From assembly GCA_013396525.1 (NCBI GenBank), contig VWYX01000618.1, positions 434,001 through 498,000 on the forward strand: a DNA stretch of 64,000 nt, in the 5' to 3' direction. Position 1 is the stretch's first letter; every line of letters starts with the position of its first letter. This stretch comes from Chaetorhynchus papuensis. Taxonomy: Eukaryota > Chordata > Aves > Passeriformes > Rhipiduridae. The position numbers were made by a program, and so were the translations under genes. Shown here in pieces: positions 12,871 through 23,369 of the stretch. The notes beneath the pieces were generated by a model, which ran no database searches, had not been told where the DNA came from, and saw only the letters and a list, made by a program, of their open reading frames with translations.

Positions 12871-15691
12871 AACTTTTGGATGAAGAGGCTAAGGAGGATT
12901 TTCAATGGTCAAGTATAACCCAAGAACTATATTGGTTTTTACTCACTGCTGTTCTGTTTCCAACTTTGTAGTCTGGATCTTGATATTTTGCTTTGATAGA
13001 ATATATTTGCAGTATTTTCCAATCTCAAGTGCCCCTGTTAAGAGTCAAGTCCAAATGAAGCTTACCAATTCTTTATACAGACTTATTCTAAGGAGACAAA
13101 TCCAATCTAACGGGTGAATGCAGAGGGCCACAGGCAATCATGTTTAAATGCTTCCTGGGACATATCGAGAGGCTTTAAAAGCTACACTGGAGAGGCTTTA
13201 TAGAGATATTGTGGCCAGCTTCTCGTTTGTCTCAGGCCTTTTCTTGCAGAGGGAAAGAATCTCAGGGCAGAAACCCAACTTAGAGCTCCCTGAGTCATCA
13301 TATAGACCTTGGGTGGTCCGGACATTATTCAATAGAGAGGAGGAGGAGGGCCTTTTCCCCCTTAAAGACTGTGAGAGGGGCTTTCTATGTAAGACAAGAT
13401 CTTAGCTTCAGGATCAGAAGCACTAACTGTTATAGTATTTATGTAAATCTATCACAGAGTCTAGTTTAATTTGTTCTTTTAAATGAATAAATGACTAAAT
13501 AAAAGTCTTTAGATCCCAGGCACAGAATGCAGCATGCTGGATGTTCTCTAGCACTTCTTTTGCCACTAAGGAGCATGGGAGATCAGGATAAAAAAGGCCA
13601 AGCCACAGGTATGTGTGAGTTGTCAAGGCACAGTGACAAACGTTCTTCCACTGATGGGTGAACAACAAACTTCTTACTATTTAGAAAAAAACACCAATCA
13701 AATTTAAAGGTTAGAAATTCAAATATATTCCCATATAAATAAGCCAGAATTACAGGGTAGATTATTTACAGTGTAGTAACTCCTGTACAAATATATTTGG
13801 GTTTTCTCTTTCCTCAAATGAGCTGTAGTTGTACATCTCTGTTTATGCTTCCTGAGGATGGACAGACTCTCCACCATGCTTTTAGAAAATTAAAAATATA
13901 TTTGTTCTTCATCACCTCTGTTACCTATGCGACATCCTACTGAAATGTTGTTTTCTTGACTGTTTTTCACTGTTTCCTCTTCACGTTTTTGCACCTCACC
14001 ATTTTCAGGTTTCTTTCCAAAACAGTTGTCTCAGGAGAGACTCTCAGCTCCACCTCAGCGCTATACACCAAGCCCCACACAGTGGATGACTGTGGAAGCT
14101 AAATGAAGCTGTCTTTAGTGACTGCTTTCTAGGTGGACAAAATGTAAGCAAGAAGTGAACAGACCCTTCAGTGGCAGTTGAACACAGGCAGTTAAAACTT
14201 CAGTCATCAAAACTCACAGGCACCTTTGGACAAGTCAATACAAGGAAATATTTTTCCCATGCCACCACAAAACCCTCTCTGTTCTTTAGATGTTATATCT
14301 TTCTTCCTGCCCTCATGAGTAACACTAACAGAAGTGGCCAGTGCTGTTGGAAATTGCATTGTTTAATATCTTTTTTAATACCATCTGATGTCAATACCAA
14401 TATTGGTTTCAGGTAGCTGAGCTAAATTTTTGGCATGGAAATCTGGTAAATGTACTCCAGTTCTCATTAAAAAACTTGGAGAAAATAATTAAATATTTTT
14501 CAGTGATGTGGGGGATCCTTCCTCTTCTGTGGGAGAAATTATCCCTTTTCTTTCCTTTTCTCGAGGAATATTTTAACGCTACCTGTAGAATAGGAAACCA
14601 GAACGGAATTATTCTGGCTATGGGATATATTTTACTTGAGAATTGCCCAGAGTAGTATTTTTCTTGCTGCCTGGGACTGACAAATGTGATTTTTATCCTC
14701 CAGCTGCAAACAGGCACAAGTACCTATTGTCACAGATTTGTGGACTTTGTGTGAGGTGATGATGTTTCAAGTAAGTACAGATGCACGTTACAGTTTGCAC
14801 AAGTAGGAGCTGTGGCATGAGACCTCAGGAGAGAGTGAAGAAATCTCTGCTATGGTGGCAGCATTCAATTTCTCCTTGGCTTCTAATTTATTCAAACTGC
14901 CTTACTTTACTCCTCCTCTGAGATATTAATTGTGGATCTCTCACAATAACTGCTCTTGGCCTTCCAAATTCAAGAAGATTATTACTATTTTGATGTCAGT
15001 TAAATATTTGCATTGGCTGTGACTAGGGCAAGGTTGAGCTGGCAAATGTATGCTGTGAGTTTAGGTATGAAAAGGTTGTGTATGTATGAGAAAGCTAAAA
15101 TACATTGATTTCCCTGGACAAAATAATGAAGGATTTTAGGGCAGATTTCTGAATTGATATTTTTTAGAAGAAATATGTCTTTGCATTTCCTACTGCAAAT
15201 GTTTGTTGCCTTTATTCTTTGCTGTGGTATTTTTATGGCTTTTTCCAAAGTAAATTTCTGCAAGAGGGTTTAACTTTTGTGTGTTGTGTAGACTTTTTTG
15301 TGTGTGTGTGTTTGGTTTCATTCTTTACTTAAATTTTTTTTTTAATTTTTATTGCATTGTCACCATCTGTTGATTTATTAGATGCTTGGAAAAAATGCTT
15401 TTTTTTTTCAGCTTTGTCATAGATCTTTTTTTTTAAATGAATACCTATGGAAACAATTTTTCATATTTCTGAAGAATGTTGATGGAAAATTATAGCGATT
15501 ACATCGATGGTATTTTTGTTTATTTACAGATGGTATACATGTATAAACCTTGCTGCTGATACTGTAAGCTTTGTCAGATATTGCTATAATAATCCTTTTA
15601 AGTAATTTGTTGCATTAACCAAATCCAAATTATTTTGATCTGTTATTGCTTTAACTTCCCATCTCAAGATTTCCACACAGTTGGCAAAGCA
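12871..15691. other. No gene seen; GC-richer block at 13.14-13.41 kb
   Basis: The block 13,141-13,405 is less AT-rich, holds several CpGs and carries an 85-codon + frame at 13,148-13,405. Inside it, the 11-mer gagaggcttta is repeated at 13,167-13,177 and 13,190-13,200. I recognise no protein or repeat family in it; it may be a decayed mobile element or an isolated exon. The rest is AT-rich. A small (TG)n run lies near 15,298-15,311. The segment around 15,370-15,560 is AT-rich with no coding potential. Confidence 0.45.
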
Positions 15692-15725
15692 GCTTCCCTT
15701 TTCTGTCCTCACAGGGAAGGGAAGC
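15692..15725. repeat. Hairpin: 15-bp stem, 4-nt loop
   Basis: The left arm 15,692-15,706 and right arm 15,711-15,725 enclose the loop cctc. Thirteen positions pair canonically, and the other two would be G:U wobbles if the + strand were transcribed, so an RNA stem would be unbroken. The stem is short for a microRNA precursor, and no promoter or host transcript is evident. Function unknown. Confidence 0.6.
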
Positions 15726-15982
15726 AGTGTCATCCACTCAGCTCTCAGATAGATTGATTAATCTTAATACATTCCCCAATCTCTGTTGATTCCTCTATGA
15801 TCTGGTTGATACTTTGAAATTTATTGTCTGCTATTCTGTTTCTTTTGGCAGCTCTTATCCACAGCTTTTGCTGGCTATCTGGAACCCTCTGGGAGGCTCT
15901 GTCTGCTGAAGCAACACGACTTTTCTGCCATAGGGTTTTCAGGTGAATAGGAAAGAGTTTTTGCAGTTGTTTTATATTTCTT

Positions 15983-16543
15983 TTACTTTATAGTTGTCCC
16001 CACTGCTCTGTTGCTGAAGGCTAGCTCTGATATAGACTCAAAGGGAACAATAAGGAGTATAAAATGCTCACAGGAAAGGAAGGCACTGCAAGATTGACAT
16101 CTCACCTTACTCACATCCATGTACTGGAGCTGAATCATGCTGCCTCTTTTGGCATGGCCACTGTCACAGGTCTCTGGAATAAAACAAGCACAGAGAAAAT
16201 AAACCCACCTTAGCTGAACAGCTTTAAAATTTGCTGCATGCTCTAATACTTTCTTCTCAAAGACATCTCTGTAATGAGCATGCACAGTGTTGAGGTGAGG
16301 TAAACCAATTGTGACACCACTTTCATCCTGGGAGTCTCCCAGAGAATGCAGGTAATTGAACCTCGATAGCCCGGTGATGCCTGGTGTTGCTTTACAAGGC
16401 TGGAAAAAGAAGCCAACCAAATGTGCCTGTACAGTTATAAATAATCCTCTGTCAAATTTGGTGTGCAATTTTGCAGCTGGATGCAGAAGACTATTATTTT
16501 TGCCTCCTGTATGTTCTGCCACTGGTTCTACAGAACTATACAA
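15983..16543 (-). CDS. Unusually long open frame, possible exon(s); unrecognised
   Basis: A 186-codon open frame, the longest I see in the window. I do not recognise the protein. One interval, 16,209-16,399 on the minus strand, looks like an internal exon. It follows a pyrimidine-rich acceptor ending in ttccag at 16,400, ends at AAG|GTGGGT, keeps one frame open for 191 nt and has a mixed, non-repetitive composition with motifs such as GLPHLNTVHAHYRD. A second interval, 16,115-16,173, also starts after a pyrimidine-rich ag and ends at a gtgagt donor, but only 35 nt separate the two, far below a normal vertebrate intron. Removing those 35 nt would put a stop in frame. The signals therefore cannot all be real. 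A long frame of this size in AT-rich DNA is expected by chance only occasionally. It could be an exon, a decayed coding fragment of a mobile element, or chance. Confidence 0.2.
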   Translation of the reverse strand: MYSSVEPVAEHTGGKNNSLLHPAAKLHTKFDRGLFITVQAHLVGFFFQPCKATPGITGLSRFNYLHSLGDSQDESGVTIGLPHLNTVHAHYRDVFEKKVLEHAANFKAVQLRWVYFLCACFIPETCDSGHAKRGSMIQLQYMDVSKVRCQSCSAFLSCEHFILLIVPFESISELAFSNRAVGTTIK

Positions 16544-16620
16544 AGATGGGTGTGGATTTGTTGACCTATTTATTGTGAATATAAATCTAGCTTATCTTTG
16601 TCTCTCTATTGTCTTCGCAG

Positions 16621-16662
16621 AATACTGGGAATGTCAAATCAAGCGAAAATTAATTACCACAC
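16621..16662 (+). other. Possible 42-nt microexon (splice-signal pair)
   Basis: A pyrimidine-rich acceptor (ctctctattgtcttcgcag) ends at 16,620, and a perfect gtgagt donor starts at 16,663. The 42 nt between is a multiple of three and open in two frames. No adjacent + strand exon was identified. It lies close to splice-like signals on the opposite strand, so at least one of the two sets is fortuitous. Confidence 0.15.
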
Positions 16663-17343
16663 GTGAGTGTTATTGAGCATGATAGATTGTGGTTTTAATG
16701 CATCAACAGCCTAGTGACACATCAAAGAAAGACTTTAGGAGCAATCTAGAGGAGAATAATGAAGGAGTTTCTTGGATGATTTGCTAAATTCTTTCTAAGA
16801 GGGAAAAGCACAATGGAAAAAAAGTATGTTTGAAAATGAAAGCTACCCAGTAGGCTGATTTGAGTTAGCTTCTTGGAACTGAATATGAGATAATTGTGAG
16901 GATGAAACAAAGTTGTGAAGAGCCTGTAGAGAGGGAGTAAATACCCGATGAACAATGCAGCAGATGACAGAGCTGTGAGAGTGATTCAGAAATGTGACAA
17001 TCAGGAGAAATGATCATCAAGTGTGATTACTAACTAAATAGAGAATAAAGGCTACAGGAAAAGCCAGTAGTATTTTTTTTTTTGTGGAAGCTTGTAGAGG
17101 GAAGAGTTGCCTGTTCATTGTTGGGTAAGTTATGGAGAAAGAAGCTGCAACATGTAACAATGTTGGTGATATCAATACTGTAAGGGGTTTGCCTTGAAGA
17201 TTTTGCTCTGTTTATACCCAGCAGACAGAGCAGGATGGCAGTACTCATGGTTGTTGAGATATAATGTAGTGAAGAAGGTTTGCTGAAAAATTTCGATGGA
17301 TGCTTTATAGCTGCGTTAAGCTTGATATGAAACCACTTATTAG
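16663..17343. other. No gene seen
   Basis: AT-rich sequence with only short frames. No recognisable repeat up to the CR1 copy that begins at 17,344. Confidence 0.55.
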
Positions 17344-17702
17344 ATCATAGAATCATGGAATGGGTTGGAAGGGACCAGAGAGATCATCTAGTTCCAATCC
17401 CTCTGCTGTGGGCATGGACACCTCCCACTAGACCAGGTTGCTCAGAGCCCCATCCAGCCTGGCCTAAAACACTTCCAGGGATGAGGCATCCACAGCTTCT
17501 CTGGGCAACCTGTTCCAGTGCTTCAGCACCTTCACAGTAGAGAATTTCTTCCTAATATGTAATCTAAACCTTCTCTCTGCCAGTTTAAAGCTATTGCCCG
17601 TTGTCCTGTCACCATGCTCTTGTAAATAGTCTCACTTCATCTGTCTTGTAGGGTCCCTTCAGGTGACCACAATTAGGTCACGCCAAAACCGTCTCTTTTT
17701 GA
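17344..17702 (-). mobile_element. CR1 LINE 3'-end fragment
   Basis: A well-preserved antisense CR1 3' end of about 360 bp. It opens with the terminal motif catagaatcatggaatggg. After that come blocks around ttggaagggacc, catctagttccaa, cactagaccaggttgctcag, ccatccagcctggcct, cttccagggatgaggcatcc, acagcttctctgggcaacct, gttccagtgcttcagcacc, aatttcttcctaatatgtaa and a ttgtcctgtcacca block. Recognisable text ends with a cacgccaaaaccgtctc block near 17,700. It is among the clearest copies here and hence probably one of the younger. 5'-truncated and non-coding. Confidence 0.97.
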
Positions 17703-18316
17703 GAGGGAAAAATCAGATAGAAAAGATTATATTTAGAATTGCATAAGATGGGTCTACAGAATTAAGGTAGATTTTTGATCAGCCTGCAGGAAGATGGTAT
17801 TTACATTTATGATTGTCAGTTATATAATATTCTAAGGTATTCTGATGTAAAAGGGGATATGGGTGAGAACCCTCAGAATCTGGAAAAGACAGAGATGAGA
17901 TCTTCTAATGGCAATAATGAATACATGGGACATAAAACTGTATGAATGAATGACTTTGGAGGTCTCTGATAGAATTGTAGAGGAATATGACTTCTCATGA
18001 GTTCAAAAATAATAGTTTTCAGTTTTCCTCGTGAATAGGCTTTCTTTTTGCAATTTATTTTGTGTTCTGTGTAATCCAAAAGGATATTTTCTTTGGATAA
18101 ATTTTTGACATTTCAAATAATGCAATGTATTTACAAATGAAAGCAATTCAATGTGAAAACAAACTGTTTCATGGTGAAATTATTTTAGTAAATAATGTTG
18201 ACTTTCCACATAATAGCCAAAAAAAACCTGGTGCAAAATTAAAAATATTTTTCCTTGCTCTGACTGAAGGCAAATCAAGGAAAACAGGGTCATATCAGGA
18301 GACCATACACTGAGGC
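17703..18316. other. No gene seen
   Basis: AT-rich unique sequence with short chance frames only. No repeat recognised before the inverted repeat starting at 18,317. Confidence 0.55.
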
Positions 18317-18446
18317 TGTGGCATCAAGGAACATAGTACTGGTACTATAAGCTGAATAGTTTCTTCTCTTTCAAGTAGGTACGTGTATGAAAAGATTCAC
18401 ACAATCATCTGGTTGTCAGTGTATACATTGTTCCTTTGATGCCACA
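18317..18446. repeat. 17/18-bp inverted repeat enclosing 95 nt
   Basis: The arm 18,317-18,333 (tgtggcatcaaggaaca) is the reverse complement of 18,429-18,446 except for one extra base in the right arm. The 95-nt interior holds a smaller perfect palindrome, tagtac-tg-gtacta, just inside the left arm. The arms do not continue outward and no target-site duplication is evident, so it does not match the terminal repeats of a DNA transposon that I know. It may be a decayed MITE-like element, a template-switch product, or a structured RNA. The pairing is seen directly; its origin is unknown. Confidence 0.7.
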
Positions 18447-19177
18447 AGATTAACCACATTGAATGGCTAGAGATAGGCAAGGGGTTTTAATTTTTATTGA
18501 CAGAAATGACTGATTATTTAAGAATGCTTTTTGTTTGAAAGTGCCTACTGTTATATTCTGGTTGGAATTTCTACTTAAACCATTGACTAACCAGCCACCA
18601 AACTATCACCTGCTTCATGCCCCAAGTGCTGATCTGGAATATTTGTGGCCTAAATTCAAATTCCTTCTCAAACCTAAAAAAAAGGACAAGAGATGAAGTG
18701 GTGGATTGGAACTCCCTTTCTGAAAACAGAATGTCTTCATTGTCAATCTGTCTGGATTCTTTTTGGATCTTATTGTCTGATTTCTATTCTAAAAAATATC
18801 TCCATGGCTGCTTATTTTATTCCATTTTAATTTAAAAGCTGTTTCTGTCCAGCTTGATATATAGTATTAAGCCTGCAAGATGCAGAGCACTGTGAGCTAA
18901 GCATCCTAGGTATTAATTGGGTAAGATGTTTTATTTGCATGGTTCTGTACACTAAATATTATCTGCTTTAGCATTCCACTGTAAAGAACATGTGGTGAGA
19001 AAGATGCTGAAAGGAGGCAGTTGGGAAATACAACTAATTACTGCAACTGAAAATTTATCATCTTATATCATCAGTCTGTATGTGTTGGAAGAAACCCAGC
19101 AGTATGCAAATTCCTTCATTATTTCAATTTTCTTATTCAAAACAGCCTGTGAACTTTGATTCTATTGGTAGCATTCA
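18447..19177. other. No gene seen
   Basis: AT-rich sequence. A + frame at 18,617-18,835 shows no domain. No mobile element recognised. Confidence 0.55.
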
Positions 19178-19281
19178 CGGAAGGATCTAAATGTTACGGT
19201 GTTGCAGTACAGCGAGGCTCCATTTGCATTCTATTCAATCAGTTACTGCTACGGTGAATGCGCCATCGAGATTTTTACACG
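19178..19281. promoter_or_regulatory. CpG cluster with octamer motif; possible conserved regulatory element
   Basis: Seven CpG dinucleotides fall within 104 bases (19,178; 19,197; 19,213; 19,252; 19,261; 19,267; 19,280) in otherwise CpG-poor DNA. The cluster includes ATTTGCAT, the inverse of the ATGCAAAT octamer bound by POU-domain factors, at about 19,222-19,229. A + frame begins within the cluster at 19,199 and runs to 19,450, with a tcccttgcag acceptor-like site at 19,315-19,324. I recognise no protein. A conserved non-coding element, a small exon and a weakly methylated enhancer are all possible, and conservation cannot be tested here. Confidence 0.3.
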
Positions 19282-20162
19282 TTTCCTCATACTTTGCAAA
19301 GAACATGTTGTTTCTCCCTTGCAGATGAAGGGAGTCTGGGATAGAGAGGTTAAGAGGCACCTGAAATCTCAGAGTGAATCAGAAGCAGAGACTGAGAGGG
19401 AGTCTGGATTTGATTATTTCTTGTTTATCCTTTTATTCACTGGACCATAGTCCAGCTCTTAAATTCCTAATCCCTTTGTAAGTAACTGATGAGGTGGTTG
19501 TTTTGCTGGTTTGGTCAGCTGTATGACGTGTTATTTGAGTGAAACTGCATTTTCAGACTCAGGAGCTTGATAATGTAACATGTCTTACTGGGCAGGTGCT
19601 TAAAGTTTCTGTATCCAACTAAATTGAGAAGAGAGCCAAGATAGCAACTAAATCCTTACACTGAGACAATGAAAATTCCAATTCTTACTAGCACTCCCTC
19701 AAATCCTATTTTAATTTAACTTTTATTGAACTATTTCAGGAGGAGAGATTAAAAAATCATAGGGGAAATAATTAATGGAAGCAAAATAAGCAGACATCCC
19801 CACGCAAAGAAACAGCATTTGAGGAACTTTATGCCTAGCTCCTGTGTTCTTCCCCTCTCTTGTGAAAATGCATCCTATACAATTTTTTTAACTTGTTGAA
19901 AACTCCTGTTGTTTACTTGTTTCAGCCTCATTCTCTGGTTGCACAATGGTTTAAGAATCTTTAAAACGAGTTAATTTCTTGTTGACCAAGACATGTTGAT
20001 GCTGATAGAGCTTTAGCAGTGAAATTCTTCAGCTCTCTAGTGTTTTGTGAGAACTCTGTCTTTCCCATATATGCTAAGTAAAACAAAGTTAGCAGTATTT
20101 ATCAACATCAGCACCTACACTTGTTTTTCCTAGATAGTTATTATTTCAGTTGGAAAAATACT
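19282..20162. other. No gene seen
   Basis: Short frames only, AT-rich, up to the abrupt CpG-rich segment that begins near 20,163. The terminal part of the 19,199-19,450 frame has an S/E-rich run (SESEAETERES) that resembles low-complexity sequence. Confidence 0.5.
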
Positions 20163-20368
20163 TGTCTGCTACGTGCTAGAATTTAGGTCAGCCCCTTGGG
20201 GGTGTGGCTGGCCCAAAGAACAAATTACCTCGTGACACTTAGTCCACTTTGCGAACTAACTTATAAAAACCGTGGAAAATAAGTAAATCTCGGCTCTTAT
20301 GCCGCTTTCAATGGAATCGGATTCGTGTGGTTTTCTCTACGCGCCTGCTTAGCACAGCGACAAAGACG
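20163..20368 (+). mobile_element. Candidate solo LTR of an endogenous retrovirus
   Basis: A sharply bounded CpG-rich segment: 12 CpGs lie between 20,172 and 20,368, eleven of them after 20,230, in CpG-poor surroundings. In + orientation it shows the order expected of U3-R-U5. A TATA-like ttataaaaa sits at about 20,261-20,269. A short hairpin follows at 20,291-20,304 (cggc-tcttat-gccg) where an R region would begin. Degenerate poly(A)-signal-like text comes next (aataagtaaat before it, ttcaatggaat after it), then a T-rich stretch and the ending ttagca or gaca. Possible termini are TGCTA...TTAGCA (20,167-20,354) or TGTC...GACA (20,163-20,362). Neither gives a clear target-site duplication, and no primer-binding site or internal coding region follows, so it would be a solo LTR. 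It could also be a small promoter or CpG island. No virus gene is present. Confidence 0.45.
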
Positions 20369-22784
20369 TGAATGGTAAATCTCTGTTTAGTCTTGCTATA
20401 ATTCCTTTGATTTACTGGCACTATGAGACATTGCTTGTGAAGTGAAAAAGGTATAGATCTGGGAATCAGGTCTGCCTGTAAAAGTGATGGATGGTGCCTC
20501 ACAGCTTCTGGCCCTGGCAGAGCACCATTGGCCAGACCACTCCAGGACAGAGCTCTCACTCAGCACTTTCAGTGCTGCTACATGTTGGAAAGCTGCAAGT
20601 ATAATAATACTGACCGTAGCAGAATTGGCTTTGGGTCCTCTGGGCCAGGCACTGAGAACTGACACGGCTTGGTTTGCACTACCCTGAGGACTACCAGAGC
20701 TCAACAGGGGTGCAAACAAGAGAGCTACTCTGTGAAGAGCATGTGGCAAATCATAGAAAGCCACCATCTTTGATGAATTTGAATTTTGGCTACTTAAGGA
20801 ACTATTGATAATGTCAAAAAAGTCCCCCCCAAACAGTGAATTTTGAACAGTAAACTCTCAGTAGGAAGCACAGATGACTCTAGAGATAATCAATTGGTTA
20901 ACCAAAGCCTTAAAGGAAGTGAAAGACAAAACCCTGTTACCAAGGAAAAGTTTATGTGGTAACTCACAACACTTGATGAGAAACATGTTATCAGTGTAAT
21001 CTGTTTATATATTGTCTTTCACAAGAAGTGCAGCAGGCCAAACACCTGGAACAAATTTTGTTTATAATACATATAGTGACATCAACAAAAAATTTGGAAA
21101 GACACTGTATTCATACTCAGCATCACAAAATGTTGCGAAACTGCTGCCTTTGCAGAGTTCCCAGCAAAACAGGAAATAAATTAATTTAAAATTGCATGAG
21201 AAGCAGAAAATAAATTTGAAAATAATGTTAGGTGCAGGAAAATATAGAATGCCACCTTAGACACAGGAGCTGGAGGGGATCAGATTTTCAGCCTGATTGT
21301 GAGGTAGAGGAAGGGCTGGAGAAAGATCTGAGAAAGTGATCCTTGGAGGAGGTGATCAGATAACATGAAAATTCATGGGCTTTTTTGAAAGTCAGACTTC
21401 TTTTCAATTTGTGTTCAGAATTTCTCTATAGCAAACAGAAGCATTCTAGCATAAATTATGCTAAAACAGTGTGGTATGAAGTTAGGTACCAAATGCTGTG
21501 TATTACCATACTTGGAGTTTAAAGACTTGGAATATAAAGGTCCATTTACTTTTTTATTATCTTTTTTTCTTAATTTCCTTCAAGCCTGGAAGAGTCAGTA
21601 ACTATGGAATTTACACTTAAAACACTTCCAAACAATATAATTACTAAGTTTTTTTCCTATTTTGGGACAAATGATGTGAATCAACAAAACACTGCAGAAA
21701 TCAGCTTTCTACACAAGTTGCTGATAAAAAAAAGTGGTTAATAAGGAACAGAGGACTATAAGGACTTCTAGGGACCCAGCCCTCTCAATAAGAGGCACTT
21801 TGAGAACAGAACTTTGGCCCAAAAAGCTGAATCCTAGAATGTATACTCTGCCCATTTCACTCCACTAAGTAACTATGTCGTCTCAAAATGGAAGCTTGGC
21901 ACTGAAAGCAAAATGCTTGCTGCTTCAGGGAGATGTCAAAGGGAGAAATCCATGCTGTATTCAGAATACAAGGTCATTTTGTGGGAGGCTTTGATATCAA
22001 GAGATTTGGATGGTGACATTTCCAGCTGTTTGCAGGAATCAGGTTGTACCCTTCAGTGCTAAGCTGTCTCTCCCTTTTTCCAGAAGGAATGTCTTTTGCT
22101 TACCTTTTCAAAGAAAGATTAACTCTATAGGCAACCAGGGTCTAGACTTTTTTAACTATTTCCATTCCCGCTTGCCCTCTACAGACCACAACTCCCAAAA
22201 GAGAAAGCCTATCCATTCTTGAAATTTAGTAATGAGACCTGAACTTTTTTGCAGAAGTAGCAGCCACCATAATTCCTGTTCCATTAATGTCCATCTTGCT
22301 GCATCATTGGAATCTTGTTCTCACTATTCCTCCTCATCCTTTTAAAGAAGATGAAACTACAGAACTGGTATCTGAGCTTCCCTAAAAGCAAAGAAAAGCC
22401 CAAACTAAGACAGTGAAATGTTTTAAATACTACTGCTCAAGCCTCTGAAAGGAAATTTGATCGTGCCTTGAAAAAAACATGCCTGTGCCCAGTTCCAGAC
22501 AGATTGTTTTGTGATTTCCCCTCGCATCTGTGAATATTTACACTGACTCATTTTACTTTTCCAAATGATGATAGGACAAATCTACAGCTACCTTTTTCAG
22601 AGTAGAATCACCCCTCTTCAGAAAGGATATTTTTAATGTATTTTCTTGCTTTTCACTCATTTCCAGACTGAAATTAAGGATATGCCATTCCACTGAATAC
22701 TTCTCTCCAGATTTTTTATTTAAATCTATTTAAATCTGCATTTCTAATTAGATATAAAAATAGTCTCTGGTTACCTGAGGATTA
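20369..22784. other. No gene seen
   Basis: Overlapping frames at 20,308-20,767 on both strands lie in a moderately GC-rich patch directly after the candidate LTR. They show no retroviral gag, pol or env motif and no other domain. The remainder is AT-rich without recognised repeats. Confidence 0.5.
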
Positions 22785-22832
22785 TCAGTGATTCACTGAT
22801 GTTGGAACATGTTTTAACCAACATCAGCAGTG
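22785..22832. repeat. Two overlapping inverted repeats
   Basis: tcagtga (22,785-22,791) and tcactga (22,793-22,799) form a 7-bp palindrome around one base. Overlapping it, cactgatgttgg (22,794-22,805) pairs with ccaacatcagcagtg (22,818-22,832), leaving a 3-nt bulge and a 12-nt loop. The two structures are mutually exclusive as hairpins. Function unknown. Confidence 0.5.
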
Positions 22833-23369
22833 AAGCATTTAAAAATAAATGCATGAAATCAAATGAAACAATGGATTATTGACCAGCTACACATTCATCT
22901 TGCAAGACTGAATCCAACAGCTATGATTTGTCACTTCAGTTTGAAGTGTTTAGCCATGATTTTTAAGATGATAGTACAAAAAAACCTTCCATGAGCTAAA
23001 ACTGCTTAGTCCCTCAGAAATGCAATTTGCTGCTTTAATCTGGAAATTAACTTGAGGTTTAATCTGGAAATAATTGTCTAGGTTTTGTAGTTTGCATCAT
23101 GATTTCTTTTGAAGGCAGAGTGGATTGCTGCTCTCATAGGAGTGAAAAAAAATGTTATACACATTGGAGTCTTAATCCTTGTATACTTCATGTGCAAATA
23201 TCTACAAATATTCTCAGTTTCTGTCTTGAAAAACGGGGATATAGAACAGAGGGGACTTTGTTATTTAATCCAATTTGCTGCTATTACCAAACAAATCCAC
23301 TGAGTTCCATCTTGCACTAAATTAAAGTGTTTTCTCTCTCTGCTTTCACTGAAGGAAGCTTCCAAAGTT
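22833..23369. other. No gene seen; short direct repeat
   Basis: A direct repeat of tttaatctggaaat lies near 23,034-23,047 and 23,058-23,072. Two overlapping frames at 23,099-23,320 have no recognisable domain. Otherwise plain AT-rich sequence. Confidence 0.5.

Noticed and set aside
12411..12905. Frames on both strands around 12.4-12.9 kb
   Set aside because: They are mostly contained in the CR1 fragment at 12,528-12,870.
17355..17540. 61-codon + frame
   Set aside because: It lies inside the antisense CR1 at 17,344-17,702.
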